Source: Asterella californica (taxonomy: Eukaryota; Streptophyta; Marchantiopsida; Marchantiales; Aytoniaceae). From it: DNA of 64,000 nt. The stretch is taken from assembly GCA_036924285.1 (NCBI GenBank), contig JAYKYS010000005.1, forward strand, positions 496,001 through 560,000, given 5' to 3'. Of the stretch, positions 49,121 through 60,736 are shown one piece after another. The notes under the pieces were generated by a model. It was given only the letters and a program-made list of their open reading frames with translations, was not told where the DNA came from and did not search any database. How positions within the stretch are numbered: position 1 is the stretch's first letter; each line of letters begins with the position of its first letter. A program made the translations under genes and the position numbers.

Positions 49121-49614
49121 TGTGTTCCTGTTGAAAAGAGAATTAAAACTCATACATAAACTTAAAGAAAGTTACTTCTACATTCTTTACTAACTTTTTC
49201 TACGTGAATTTTTCTGTACAACTTTATTTTTAATGAATGAAGAGTAAAAACTATAGTACTCACTAACACCTACGCACTTGTATCTCCAGATTATGGATCC
49301 GAATCACGAGCTAGGACGGATTTCTCTCTTTAACATTTTTCATAACTTAAAAACTGCACTAACTATTACATAAAATGCTACTTTTCATAATTGAAGACAC
49401 AATGTCACTTCTCTCAAAGAGCTCCGCATTCAGATATTTTCACTCTCTTCAAAGTGATATTTTAACTCAAGCTAGGGGCAGCTTGTCTAGCTCAACCCTA
49501 GCTTAACGCCTATCCAGCTTGGTAAGCTCGGGTGCTGCTTCTTCTAGAAATGTCACACGAGGTGTCTTTTGGAGATCTATTTCATTGTATGGGACTTCAC
49601 GTAACAAGATATCA
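49121..49614 (-). repeat. 5' LTR of the gypsy element (aligned part)
   Basis: About 494 bp matching 39,845-40,341. It starts TGATATCTTG in element orientation. The primer-binding site expected just after the LTR is not at 49,120 but probably at 48,813-48,800 (TGGTATCAAGATGG, like a site for initiator tRNA-Met). The full 5' LTR is therefore likely about 800 bp. Confidence 0.75.
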
Positions 49615-50780
49615 TACGTGGAGTTTTTGAGGTTTTTGAAGAGAAATCCGAGTGTAGTTTGTGAACAATAAGTAAGTAGTGAGACCTTAAGTGGATGAAA
49701 TTAGGACCTTAAACTTTATGATAGGGGTTGGTCAGCATTCCAAAATGTTTGATCGTACATAGAGTCCAAGTAGTCATTTTTGGATTTGTTGACTGTTTCG
49801 CATGAAGAACTTCTCAGTTAAACTATAGTGTAGAGCAAGTCAACCTCAATCTTATGTAAGAACGATACTTTTTATGCTTGAACGTTGTAGAAAATATGTA
49901 CCAGTTACATATGTAACTGGTACGTATTTTTGGCACCGTTGTCGATTTTGGAACATAGCTTACTTTGATCTGTAGTGAGCTGAGAAGAAGAATGCAACTT
50001 TAACTTCACTTGTTTAGTTGAAGACTGTGATGTAAATGTCGTGAATGCTTCCTCAGAGAGACAGAGCTCTGAAGCATCACAAAGTTGGAAAGAAGACAAT
50101 CGTTGCTATCTCACGAGTTCAGAATGGGAGAGCAGAACCAGGTGCTAGAAGAGGAGAAGCACAAGCAGCAACTACTACATTCTAACCTCTGGAGGGACCT
50201 TCTATTTCTCGCGCTTATTTTGTAGACGGAGTGGAGGAAGACTCTTCTCTAGAGAAAGAGAGTGGTTGCTTTGGAGCTGTTGAGGTGGAGATTTTGGAGT
50301 CGAAGTTGGTTGACGTTAGTGTACATATCAATGACTAGAACATCTGCAGTTGGAGGTGGGTGGTCAGCTGGGTTGCAGTATGGAGGACCAGTGTCTCAGG
50401 TAGGCATTGGGTGGCACAGTGTGCAGTCCTTGTAACCGGCGTATTAACTCAAACCACTTCTTTCTTTTGTGACTTTTGTTGTGATGGCTCATGCCATCAC
50501 CCACCAGAGATACTCCAAGTTTAATGGGGCCTTTGAAGAAGAGGAGGAGCTCTTACGTGACCACTTTCGAGCGGCTGTCCGTTGTCAACACAGAGGACAC
50601 GCCAGCAGATAACATAAGGTTGTTTCCTAGTTTGATGAAAGGAAGCACGAGACAATGGATGAACTAATTGAGCAACCAACCTGCGGTCATGGTTGATTGG
50701 GAAGAGAAAGCATGGATTGTGGAGTGAGACAACCCTTGCGTTGTCTCGCAATGAGGAAACGGAAGTCTTGAGGATTAAGA
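49615..50780 (+). mobile_element. 5' fragment of a second gypsy element (plus)
   Basis: At 49,931-49,948 TGGCACCGTTGTCGATTT matches the primer-binding site for tRNA-Asp used by many plant gypsy elements (TGGCGCCGTTGCCGG). Upstream lies an LTR-like tail. Downstream, after about 550 bp, a gag remnant reads KFNGAFEEEEELLRDHFRAA (from 50,518) and then, in a shifted frame, RLFPSLMKGSTRQW (from about 50,610) and NQPAVMVDWEE. A frameshift and a TAA make it a pseudogene. No RT follows, so the element is truncated. Confidence 0.7.
49898..49923. repeat. 26-bp perfect palindrome
   Basis: GTACCAGTTACAT followed at once by its exact complement, with no loop. It ends 7 bp before the tRNA-Asp primer site of the plus-strand gypsy fragment, so it occupies the last bases of that element's LTR. 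Confidence 0.85.
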
Positions 50781-50789
50781 AGCAACGTA

Positions 50790-51950
50790 GCCCCCGGCCA
50801 GTCAACTATCTAATCACAAATTGTCTACCTTCTCTATTCACATTTCAAACCGTGGACGAAAAAATAAAGCACGACTAGATTAAGCTCTTTCTGATAAATT
50901 TTCTGAACTTCAATAACGTTCCAAGTCCTTCTCCACACCGTCTTCAATCCTCGAGTTGCACGAGGTTGGAGCGCGGGCGCTTCAGTGGTATACACGCGTA
51001 TGGAAGTCGGAGGTCCAAGCATTTTTCACTTCCCCAAAGTGAAGGCGCCGTGTAAGTAGCATTCCTCAAGCTAGACGAACGAGAAACACGAAACCACGTC
51101 GACCTTTCCACTTGAATTAATGGTTACACCACTTGGAGCAGACCTATCTATCGCCGATGTTTCCTTCATGTTTCCAGTAACGTCTTCCTCGCACTGGCTC
51201 GCAGTCTACAAACGCAGGCGGCAAAGGAGCTGAATCTACTGGCCTTCTGGCCAATCTGTCACATTGTTTACCGTCTCCATTGCTGTATAAACTCTGCTGG
51301 ATAACCGTTATTAACCTTGGTAATATTCCTTTTGCACGCAGGCGTGCTTGTGCGTCAAGAAACATAGAAGTTATACGGGAGATACAATCTTCTAGTAAAT
51401 GAGCTGTGGAACTTTACACATATCAAAGGAGGCCAAGAACTCGCGGATATCCCTGAAGAAGAAGGTGGACCACAAATTCCTGCAGGTGATCATAGTTCAA
51501 CACCTAAGTGAAAGTATCCGAATATCACAAGTCAAAGTCGGTATGCCAAGACTAGGGAAAGGAAAAGAAAAACAAGGCTCGCCACCTACATAGGGAAAAA
51601 TCGGTAATCACTGGTTCAAAAGCACAAACAACCAAAAGGCCCAAGATTCCAACATGTGAGAAGTGAGAAAAGTGAGAACAGGCAAATTTACTTCGAACCT
51701 TAAAACCTGAACATTTGTCTATTACACACGGTGGCCTCTCCTGATTTCCTCCAATCTCCAGGTAGCTTTCACTGCACAAACTGTAGTAGCGTGACTCTAG
51801 TCTTACGGTTGATAGCGGGGACCATGAGATTTACAATGTCGCAACGCACCACAAAACTGTCTTCTGTACGTGCTACGCCTTTGGGAAACCACAGTATCAT
51901 GTACGACAAACTCTCGCTCCAGGTACGTCAAGAACCTATGCCGTAAGTCC
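50790..51950. other. flank between gypsy fragment and NUP85
   Basis: No recognised gene. The right part should hold the NUP85 3' untranslated region and poly(A) site. Short frames such as 51,144-51,365 (minus) show no motif. Confidence 0.4.
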
Positions 51951-51954
51951 AGCT

Positions 51955-54900
51955 CTATATTCGGAGAAACGAGCGACCCAAATTTGTTGCCAAAGCTAGT
52001 CTAACTCTATCAACACTGGAGCCTGTCAGTTCCAAATTATCTGTGTCTCCCCACAGATTGGCAAGTTTCAACTCTTGAACGCAGTTGAGCAGAGTGTTCG
52101 TCTCCTCAGCATTCAGGAGAACTTGCCCAGGCCATTCCAGCAACTCCACCTGGTGCAGGGTGCAGCATAAAGAAATAAATCCAGAGAAGTCACAACGTAC
52201 ATATTGACAACGGGTGCGAACGAGTTCATCCATCGTATGGGCAGCAGTCGACTAAAGCCTAGATTAGTTGGCCCCAACACATCCGAACAATCCATCTAAA
52301 ATTGCTGAACTTTGCTCTCCGCTCTGGGCCAGTGAAGTCGTGGAGGATTCCATCAGCAGCTGGGAACGGCTGGATGTTTTCTCTTCTAGCGTCTAGATCA
52401 ACGAAGTGTTGGAGCCTGTATTACCCTTTACTTGCCTAATGGAGGATGCAATTGATATCCAATTCTGGCTTTGAGCAGACTGAAACTTACCGAGTCCTGA
52501 AGAATCGACATCCAAAATCGTTTCGGTGTGATGCCTACTTTGAACAGCTGCATACATATTAGTTGCTTTAGCAAAGATCTTCTTTTAAGAGTTCATACGA
52601 GGATATGCCAACTTGAGACTGCAAATTGATTTCGTTTAGAGCAGCACCAAAACAACATTCGGCTCCTCATCCAGGGTCCAACAAAAGCTAAGCTACCGAG
52701 TCCACTTACCTCAAGTAGACAATCAACCGCTTGTCTACCAGCCGCATTCAGCTTTTGTTTGTCAGCTTCTTTAGATCTCATGTCCCATATGTTCTGCATA
52801 GCGGATTTGAAGTTCCTATACCTGTATTCAGGAAACCTAGCTTGAGTCGCAGAGAGGACTTACATACAAGTACATCAAGATGTATGCTTCCAACTAAATG
52901 GTGTCTGCGTCGTCCCTTGGCACACGTTTCGTATTTACAGCTCACATGTGCAAAATCTTGAACCACTCAGCGTACAATATCGGGGCCAGTATCTTTCATA
53001 GATGACAACATAATAAAACCAATCTTGCCTGTGTAAGATGGAGAGACCTCCAGTAGCCTGAAACTCCGTACCCAAAAGATCTACCAATCCTTGCATTTTC
53101 TGCGACATACATTCACCGCTGCTCATCAGTTTCATCACTGAAGCGCCACCTACAGCTGCAACATTCCTCAAGAGAATCGAGCTATGTGAACATGGGACAT
53201 GACTGCAACCACGGATACGGGAGGATAGGATAAAGGCTAGAGAGGAAAACCTCAAAAGTCTGGACATTCCCCCAGGTACTTCCGGTTGAAACGGATGCAA
53301 GAAGCTGGTCAGAAAGTGCAGAGAGTAGTCGCTTGTCACGAGCCCGTTGAAGCCAGACTATCCCAGCACCTATACGACCATGCTTCCAGCTGTGTACTCC
53401 TACTTTCTGATTTCCACATATAAAACTTCCAACTTGTCAACTTTGTTCTATGTTCAGTTACAAGTTCTATGAACACACTGAATCTAGCAGTAACCCATAA
53501 TACCAAACCAGATAAATTACTTGAGTGACAAGCTCAGATCTCTAAATTCACTCAATCGTTACTCGAAGCACGGAGGTTAACTCACAGCGAAAGGAACTTA
53601 CCCTGCATATGGCTGCCCCCACCGCCTGAAGATCATACATCCGACAAACATCCAAAGCCTGCAAAGCCTCACCACACTTCAGTAGTAGAAGCGGTCCAAT
53701 ATATTGCATATCACTTCTGGTCAACTGGATAGCAACAGGAATTTATTCTATCTTGATTAACCCTCCTTCGTCAGGCATTCACTTTCTTGTTTAAGATCTT
53801 GGACCTTGAGAGCAAGGCGCCTGTCATCAGCAACTGGAAGTTTGAGAAGCAAAGTTTCCAGCATTCCTAAGCCTTGTCCAGGGCAAGCCGCCAAGTACAC
53901 AGGAGCCACCTGCAAGATGAACGAGAAACAATAACTAACTGTAGGTGGTACACAACAAGGGACCCGTGAGGAGGTTATTCAGGTATGTCAAACCTCGTGA
54001 CAGGAAACAACTAACGGTGCAAGAGATTTGTTTAAAAGTGTACCCACAAGTTAGTTCAACCGAATCATCGTAAATGTTTTATACGCTTCAATGAGGCTTT
54101 CGTAAAGTTGCCCAATCCAAGCATATGTATCTCCGTCTACATGGATAGCAGCGTAATGCAAGAACTACCCACATACACAGTTAAAGGTATCCTGTGAAAC
54201 AGAACCTAGAGAAGATGTACTCATTGAGAACTGCATGCCGCAGCCTTTCGACCATAGACCCCGCGCTCTAACTGGACGGTGCTAGAAACAAGGATGGGTT
54301 GAGAAGATGCAGACAAACCAGAAGTGACAGCGGGGAGACTTACCCAAGTAAAAGCCTAAAAGCTAGGACCAAGAAGCCACTCACCTGCCACGTGAGAGGG
54401 TGAGAGGCTAGAGACTGAGCGTAAGAAAGTCGGTGAACTTCTTCCAAACTGATTCCGCCTTGAACATCTCTTTCTTTTCGGAGGAGGTTTTCAACGTATA
54501 CACTCTTCGCTGTCAAAAGTTCTACCATATGTGCCATCATCCTACACAGGCGGTCATTCCATCACTTCGACTATGTCAGTTGCATCCGGATTTAGTTAGC
54601 CAGAAATGTCTTTGTCTTGTACTCACTGAGAAATGTAAAATGTGCTCATGACCAGTTTTGGATGAAGACCGCTCCCTTGCAGATAACTAAGAATGATAAC
54701 GAACAACTGCCATACCGACAACTTTCATACTCTGCAAGCACTATGTACAGGAGACGGTGAGTTCATTACGCCCCTACGAAAGGATGTTCCTGACTGGAAT
54801 GGAGGATGCCACTGCACAGATGAGGCCAAATTCAACAGTAGCAAAACCACCACCCAAAGCTTTAGGCTTACCAAGGCTCAAAAAGTCTCACACATTCGGC

Positions 54901-57900
54901 GATCACCACCTGAAATATTGGAGGATTCAAGATTTCACAAGTTATTGGTCAAAGTTACGCACTATATACGAATCGACCCAAACTCTGTCAACATTGTGCA
55001 CATCACTGATTCTGTGCATCGCAGGTATGAATGGAACTGAAGACTACTTCAAGGAGAATATCAGTATGTGTACAAGGATAGGGGAAAAGCCATGACAGAA
55101 CAATGCCTACGGAAACAAACCTCAGTATTATCCCCCAAGATTGCAAGTATCAGCTCCTGAAGCTCATCAGAAGTTGGGGTGCCTTTGTACTCTCTGCAAG
55201 TATTGGCTAAGGCGATCAACCCTTCGGTAGCCTGCAGAGAAGGTCTAACAACTGAGCAAATATGGTCCAAATTTGGGACCAGTTCGCTCAAGCCCACGGA
55301 ATCTGGGATACTGTACTACTTCTTCAAGCAAATGATAAGGGAAGTGACTTCAACCAACTAAGGAACGGACCTACTGGTCGGGTACGAGTTACCTACAACG
55401 GCAAACGGTCTGACATGCAGGTAGTGAGCTGTAAGGAGCTCCATCCAATGATGTGTGCTTTCGACAAGAACCTCTACACTGCCTTGCAAAATCGCTAGGA
55501 GCTTTTTCAGGCCATGAAGAGTTTTTTGATTATGACATTCGTTCCAAAATGCACTACGGTCCAGCTTGGTAACTTGAATTCTCCACCGTTCCCACTCCTG
55601 TAAAAGACCCAAAGTTAGGCACCTAACGTGCAGCTTCCTTTGAGACTGTAACGCACGAAACAGAACCCAAAAATCAGAATATATAAGGCCCCTTCTTGAT
55701 TACTACATGCCTTGGCAAACTCTGGCTTGAAGCTGTAAGCCACTCCAGGTGCTCCAGCAGGTATGTACGGGCGTAACCGAGGCATCATCGAGACGAGGAC
55801 AGCAACAGCTTCGACCAATCCATTCTCTGTCTGTCCAGTCCATGCGAAGCTTTGATCAGTAGTATCCCAGAAAAGAAAGACGATAAAAACACGCAGACCG
55901 GACATACTTAACCCAGAAAATTTCCATTCTGTCCAGAGCATCTTCCATATCCACGGTACGTCTTCCGTAAGACGAACAACCGGAAGTCAACCACTCAGAA
56001 TAAAGATGACACAAACAAAGGCTCAAGTCTCCTGGATATTATGCCTTTGACGCTACACAAACTGAACGCACCGACAGCACAGTTTCTGTCAAGCTTATGC
56101 AGTTTCTTCTGGTCCCACTATCCTGTTGGATCCGAGAGGCTACAGACTTCATCCAACACAACCCTAAACTCAAACTGTCCAAAAGATGTAAAGTGGAGTA
56201 AAGACCAAACGGGAAACATCAGAGCGGTGTCTAACTGCACCGGACGACCTAAACAGGTGAAAGTAACCCCCAATAGAAACAGGGATCTATGACAGATCAG
56301 TAGTAAGCTAACCGCAAGATGAAGAGAACCTACATTCGTACATGGGTACCTGAGATGAAGCACAGCCTACGTGGCTAGTTTGAAGCTCCTAATGAAAGGA
56401 AAAATCGAATCATATAACCCCAATGCAACATTCTAAATTCCAAAACTAGTTAGGGTACAAGTGCGAAATGTGTTGAGGGGTGTTGAGCATCAGTATCATC
56501 CGTGGAAAATGCGAGTGAATGTATGCAACTGGATGCAAGAGAAGAAACAGTAGCACAGCAGAGGAAAATCATCATATCTATGGTGGAAAAGCTTTTCTAA
56601 CAGCTTTTTTTAACATTATCCTTTCTACTATATTAGTACAAGCGTCTGCCTGCATTTCTCGTCTTCTGTACCTGGCGTTTGTCAATCTGATCGTGCCGAT
56701 AGGATCCATGCATCCGCAAGAAAGTAACCTGTAAAAGTGCAAATACAAACGGACTAAGAAGCCTACAAGAACTGGTCGAATTGTAATATCCGATGACTGA
56801 TATGAAAATTTGGAAAGGCAACAGTAGAGATCCACTTCAGAAATCCAACCTGAACCGTGCATTTCTATCCAGGTCTGTATACTGAAGGTTAAGCAGTTGC
56901 AGCATTTACCACGAAATCGAACCAGCCAACAGCTAGGGCCGACGCAATACCATCCCAGTAGTCTGATTCTTCTTCTGGAAACTGAAACATGAAAACAATG
57001 AGACTGTAAGATCTGCTGATGTTACTACAGAATATAGAGAAATACAATACACTATCGCACAAGAGAAAACGTAAGCGATCCGCTCCATATTAAGTCATAG
57101 AATGAAGCAAAACACTGAAACAAACATAATTACTAAAACGAAAAGGAGGTTTTTCTGAATTTTCTCGTGGACAATTTACGTTCGGAAAAATACATGTACT
57201 GTTCAAGTCTTGGTTGCACTCAAATGATTTGAAAGACCTGAGGAGAGAGATGAATCGCAGACAGAGATCTCAAAGATCAAGAATCTCAAGCAATCTCTCT
57301 CAAAGTAGGTTACACACACCTGCCTAGTTGAAAGCCTCCGCTTGATCCCGACCAACTTACGATCCAATGATGCTTCTGTCTCGGATAATATCGGGCCATG
57401 AGTCTGCAGTATTAGGGAGGGCGATGAAATATGTCAAACCTCACACATTATACGATTCGTTCAGGAGTATGGCAGTTCAGCTAAGGAACAAGAACCACGC
57501 TCATAAACAGGGGACATAAACAAAATAATCCAATAACGTATACAGAAAGTGCCAGAAGGGAAAGGTGGTCTGTATGCTACCTTGGACCGTCAAGTTATAT
57601 TCATTCTTGGAACGTCAAGTTAGTGCAAATCTGTAACCTAAGGGGACAGACCAATGGAAGTGCGACCCACATTACCTGAGATAGTGCACCTAGGTATGGA
57701 AGTAGAAAGTAATGACATGTACAGTATGCAGTGCAGGCTGATCGAAAGCGAATCAGGAATCTAATACAGAATCGAATCCTGTGCTTTGAAATAAGTAAAG
57801 AGCCTCAAGAGCGGTAAAGTATGGGATTACAAAACCGCAGGAAGAGAGACAGTATATGAGTTGAAGAACAATGAGTAAAACCAGCCGGAAGTGACGAGTG

Positions 57901-60736
57901 GAGTAAATAACCATCCACTCAAAACAATATTTGTTTAGGGTTTAGGGTTTAAACCCTAAACGTCACCCAACATATGATTCGTTCGAGAGAATGGCAGCTC
58001 AGCTAAGGAGCAAGAACCACGCTTGAAGACAGAGGTAGACAGAGAGGTAACACCCAGTAGTAGACCCCGAAACCTCCAGTCACCCAATATATGTCTTTAA
58101 ACCTCACACGATTATATTGGTATGTGGGAACGGCACGTCGGACGATAGACCTCACACGATACAGAATACTTTAGTGCAATTAGTGCTTGAAGTTCTCAGA
58201 CTTGTTTGTGCAGCTTTCGCCCTTTTTACCTTAAGCGTCTAAATTCTCTGTTTCATTCCATTCACTCCTTCTGTTAGGAGTGTTAGTCTGGCTCATCCGC
58301 AAAGAACCAACGACTTCCTCTCGTACCTTACGTTTATGCGTGAGTTAACTTCAAGTGTCACTCCAACCGAGAGAACCACATGGCAACAAGGAGCTTCTCC
58401 TATAACTCGCGAGTGATAGGAAAAACTTACGGCGAGCCAGTCTACCAATCGCTCGGGAAACCAAGACTCTGAGCTTTTATCGACGTAGAATATTTCAAGC
58501 ATGTCCCAAATTGCTCTCATGACAGGCGACGACTTGTTTTCCTGACACCCGACATACAGATGTTAGGACACAAGGACAAGAAAATTAATCCACCTTCCAG
58601 TGTTCTGAATTTTGGCTTGCCGGGACGATCTGCTTCCTTGAAAGAAATCTCAAAGTATGACACCTTCTGTTCGTTCCACAATGCAATCTCCAGATATAAA
58701 TGTCTAAGAAACACAAGAACTGAAATCCAGTTACTGAACGCACTTACTTGCCTTGGTTGTCTCGTAGAGATCATTTGCCATAGGCCTTCTTGATGATCCT
58801 AACATATCACTTATATCGCGACTATACTTCAGGACGTGCTCCCACCTAAAATCATTATTTTCCATCAGAATGAAGCTTAGTAATCGTCCAACTCCTTCAC
58901 CAGCAGAACTGACGAACAGCACTGCTCTGCGGATTGTGTAAGGGGGTGTCCAGGCCAAAGACAGCAAGAAAGACGAGCTACAAGTAGCTCCGAACGTGCG
59001 CAGCAGAGCTAATTGCGAGGACAACGTGCACTGGGTTGTACAATGTGCCATACAGATCAAAGGGGAACTATTAAAGCCATATCTTGAGTCCCACGTTCTC
59101 TACAGGTAAAACTCACATGAATTGGTGTAACGGGGTGTCAAAGCCCAAAAGAAAGAAAGAGCGAGCTACGAGTAGCTTCTGGTGCATGCAGTACTGCTAT
59201 TTGTGAGGACAAATGCACTCGGACATATAGACAAAAAGCGGAATTAGAAACATATGTCATGAGTCCCCTCCGCGATCTTTAGTAGTAGAGGTTGGCCCCA
59301 ATTTGAATTGGCGTAAGAGTGCAAAAGAGAAAGCGAAAGCTGAAGGTAGTTTCGGATTTGCGCAGTATGGCTACTTATGAGGAGAAGGTGCAATAGGTTC
59401 TAGAATGTGCAACATGGACAAAAGAGGATATCTAGGTCCCCCACACGATTTATGAGTAGAGGTAAACCCTACAGCAAAAGTGGAGATCCAATCAGTTCTG
59501 CTACCTGTAAGATGATGAGCATGCACGCGTACCATGGTACGTCAGGAACTATATTACGTCAGGAAGTACCACACACTGATACAGAAGAAGTGTTGAGCCA
59601 CCACTGTGAGTGTAAGAAAAAACAGAAGAGAGGAAGAAAACAGGTCCATATTCGAAAAGCTTTTTCTAAGGCGCACAGAATTCTTTCTAACGACGAAAAC
59701 TATTATCAAGCTTGCAGACTCACAGAAATAAATGTATTCCCAGCCTTATTTTCAGCTTTACATCCTGACATTATGGCGGCAGCCATGTTTCCATGGTTTT
59801 ACAGCAAGGACCTGAAATCGAATGGGCAGTCCCAGCGAGTTTGGTTCTCACCAGTCCTCAATATCCTCAGGCGAGGAACTTGACACCGCCGGGATCCTAA
59901 CTAGGTTTATTGCGTCGCAAGCATGTGTTGGTTTCCGGATACTACGATTACGAGTAGATATTTCAGTACAGTTTGAAACCTGGAAGGTAGAAAGTACATA
60001 GGAGACAAAGAGTGTACAAGGGACACATCTAAGTCACGTTACCCAGGTTAACATCTCATGTCACGTTGAAGTTGACAACGATACGACACTAATTGCAGCA
60101 CACTATACTGTCGCGAGGACCTGGGATTCGAAAACCAATCTGCGCAATGGCCTATCAGAGGCAAATTACAGGTGCTCACGGTAGGACTGATGGAGTTCTC
60201 TTCGTGTTTATCCAGGTTTGTTCTTCGGCATCTATACTCCAATTTTTTCCGTCGTACGAAATAAGAGCAACTACGGAGTTGAGGGAACGAACCGTTCGTT
60301 ACCCTATATCAAGCACTAGAAGCATCCAAGCTTAAGACTGGAGGCAGGAGGATCATGCAGCTGAGCAAGCTTACCAGTTGGTAGGACTGCCACCTTGAAG
60401 GGTTTCGTTGATGTGCTCAAGCCTCTGAGCTTGTAATTCGGCGAAGAAGGGCAAAGAACCTGTGGCTATTCGCCTACTTTCCGCCTCATCCTGACCTTCC
60501 ACAGCAGCTGGTCCGAGCTGCACTTCCACGATTTTTCCTGTTTCATTCCTGTCTCCAGGGTTCGGCAGGTAGGACAGTCGAAGGTGATTACCAGTTCCCC
60601 ACGAGATCTGGATGCGTGGAGTCCCAGTCAAGCCGTGTCTTACGCTGTACCCAGAATTCAGTCCGTTGGCGTGGTTTTCGTGCCTCGTGCCATTGCCGTT
60701 TCCTTGATATGGCACAATACTTCCCACTTCTACCAT
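51955..60736 (-). CDS. NUP85: NUP85, nuclear pore Y-complex scaffold nucleoporin
   Basis: Structural subunit of the outer-ring Y-complex (NUP107-160), needed for pore assembly and transport. Exons: 60,736-60,375; 58,845-58,752; 58,541-58,431; 57,403-57,320; 56,981-56,910; 56,874-56,850; 55,928-55,913 (tentative); 55,849-55,711; 55,597-55,393; 55,251-55,121; 54,909-54,872; 54,541-54,385; 53,909-53,805; 53,658-53,602; 53,406-53,280; 53,137-53,029; 52,821-52,710; 52,547-52,491; 52,149-51,955. Total 2,196 nt, 731 aa, against about 716 in Arabidopsis. Landmarks in order: ISWGTGNHLRLSYLP, RRIATGSLPFF, MLEIFYVDKSS with WFPERLVDWL, SDYWDGIASALAVGW, TENGLVEAVAVLVSMMPRLR, WMMAHMVELLTAKS, WKHGRIGAGIVWLQ, ITPKRFWMSIL and RVRLALATNLGR. 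It is mostly alpha-helical. Introns after exons 58,752, 55,711 and 53,029 need GC donors. The start is the ATG at 60,736; the upstream frame lacks an ATG. The gene call is firm; the micro-exon is provisional. Confidence 0.93.
55913..55928 (-). other. NUP85: provisional 16-nt micro-exon of NUP85
   Basis: ACAG precedes AATGGAAATTTTCTGG and GTTAAG follows. It supplies exactly the phase shift (1 in, 2 out) needed to join exon 56,874-56,850 to exon 55,849-55,711, and adds EWKFSG. The acceptor lacks a strong pyrimidine tract, so another small exon could do the same job. Confidence 0.45.
57451..58023. repeat. direct repeat inside NUP85 intron 3
   Basis: About 51 bp at 57,451-57,501 recurs at 57,973-58,023 with few changes. 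The shared words are ATTCGTTC, ATGGCAG and CAGCTAAGGA followed by CAAGAACCACGCT. A smaller pair, TTGGACCGTCAAGTTA and TTGGAACGTCAAGTTA, lies between the copies. Confidence 0.7.
57933..57961. repeat. head-to-head telomere-like repeat
   Basis: GTTTAGGGTTTAGGGTTT runs directly into AAACCCTAAAC. These are two and a half plant telomere units (TTTAGGG) facing one unit in the opposite direction, inside NUP85 intron 3. It may be a telobox-type element or a trace of break repair. Confidence 0.7.
58937..59470. repeat. three tandem units of ~180 bp in NUP85 intron 1
   Basis: Units start near 58,937, 59,127 and 59,309 with TGTAA/GTGTAACGGGG-like sequence. They carry GAGCTAC..GTAGCT, GAGGA(C/G)AA(C/T)GTGCA-like, ATGTGC(A/C)A and TGAGTCCC-like words in the same order. 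In unit 1 GAGCTACAAGTAGCTC is a palindrome with a 2-nt centre; unit 3 is the most diverged. The array sits just upstream of the exon 2 acceptor. Confidence 0.65.

Larger units (their letters stand above)
39845..49614 (-). mobile_element. decayed Ty3/gypsy LTR retrotransposon
   Basis: An almost 9.8-kb element read on the minus strand. The 5' LTR is at the high-coordinate end and the 3' LTR at the low end. In order it holds a gag with zinc knuckle, a DHGS-type protease, RT, RNase H and integrase, then a purine-rich tract directly before the 3' LTR (TTTGGAGGGGGTGAA, complement of 40,342-40,358). The order RT-RNase H-IN places it in Ty3/gypsy. Every domain is broken by stops or frameshifts and the two LTRs have visibly diverged, so it is old and inactive. 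Confidence 0.88.

Noticed and set aside
58745..58752. GT donor GTAAGTG for NUP85 exon 2
   Set aside because: It leaves phase 1 while the next exon starts in phase 0. The GC donor four bases upstream fits.
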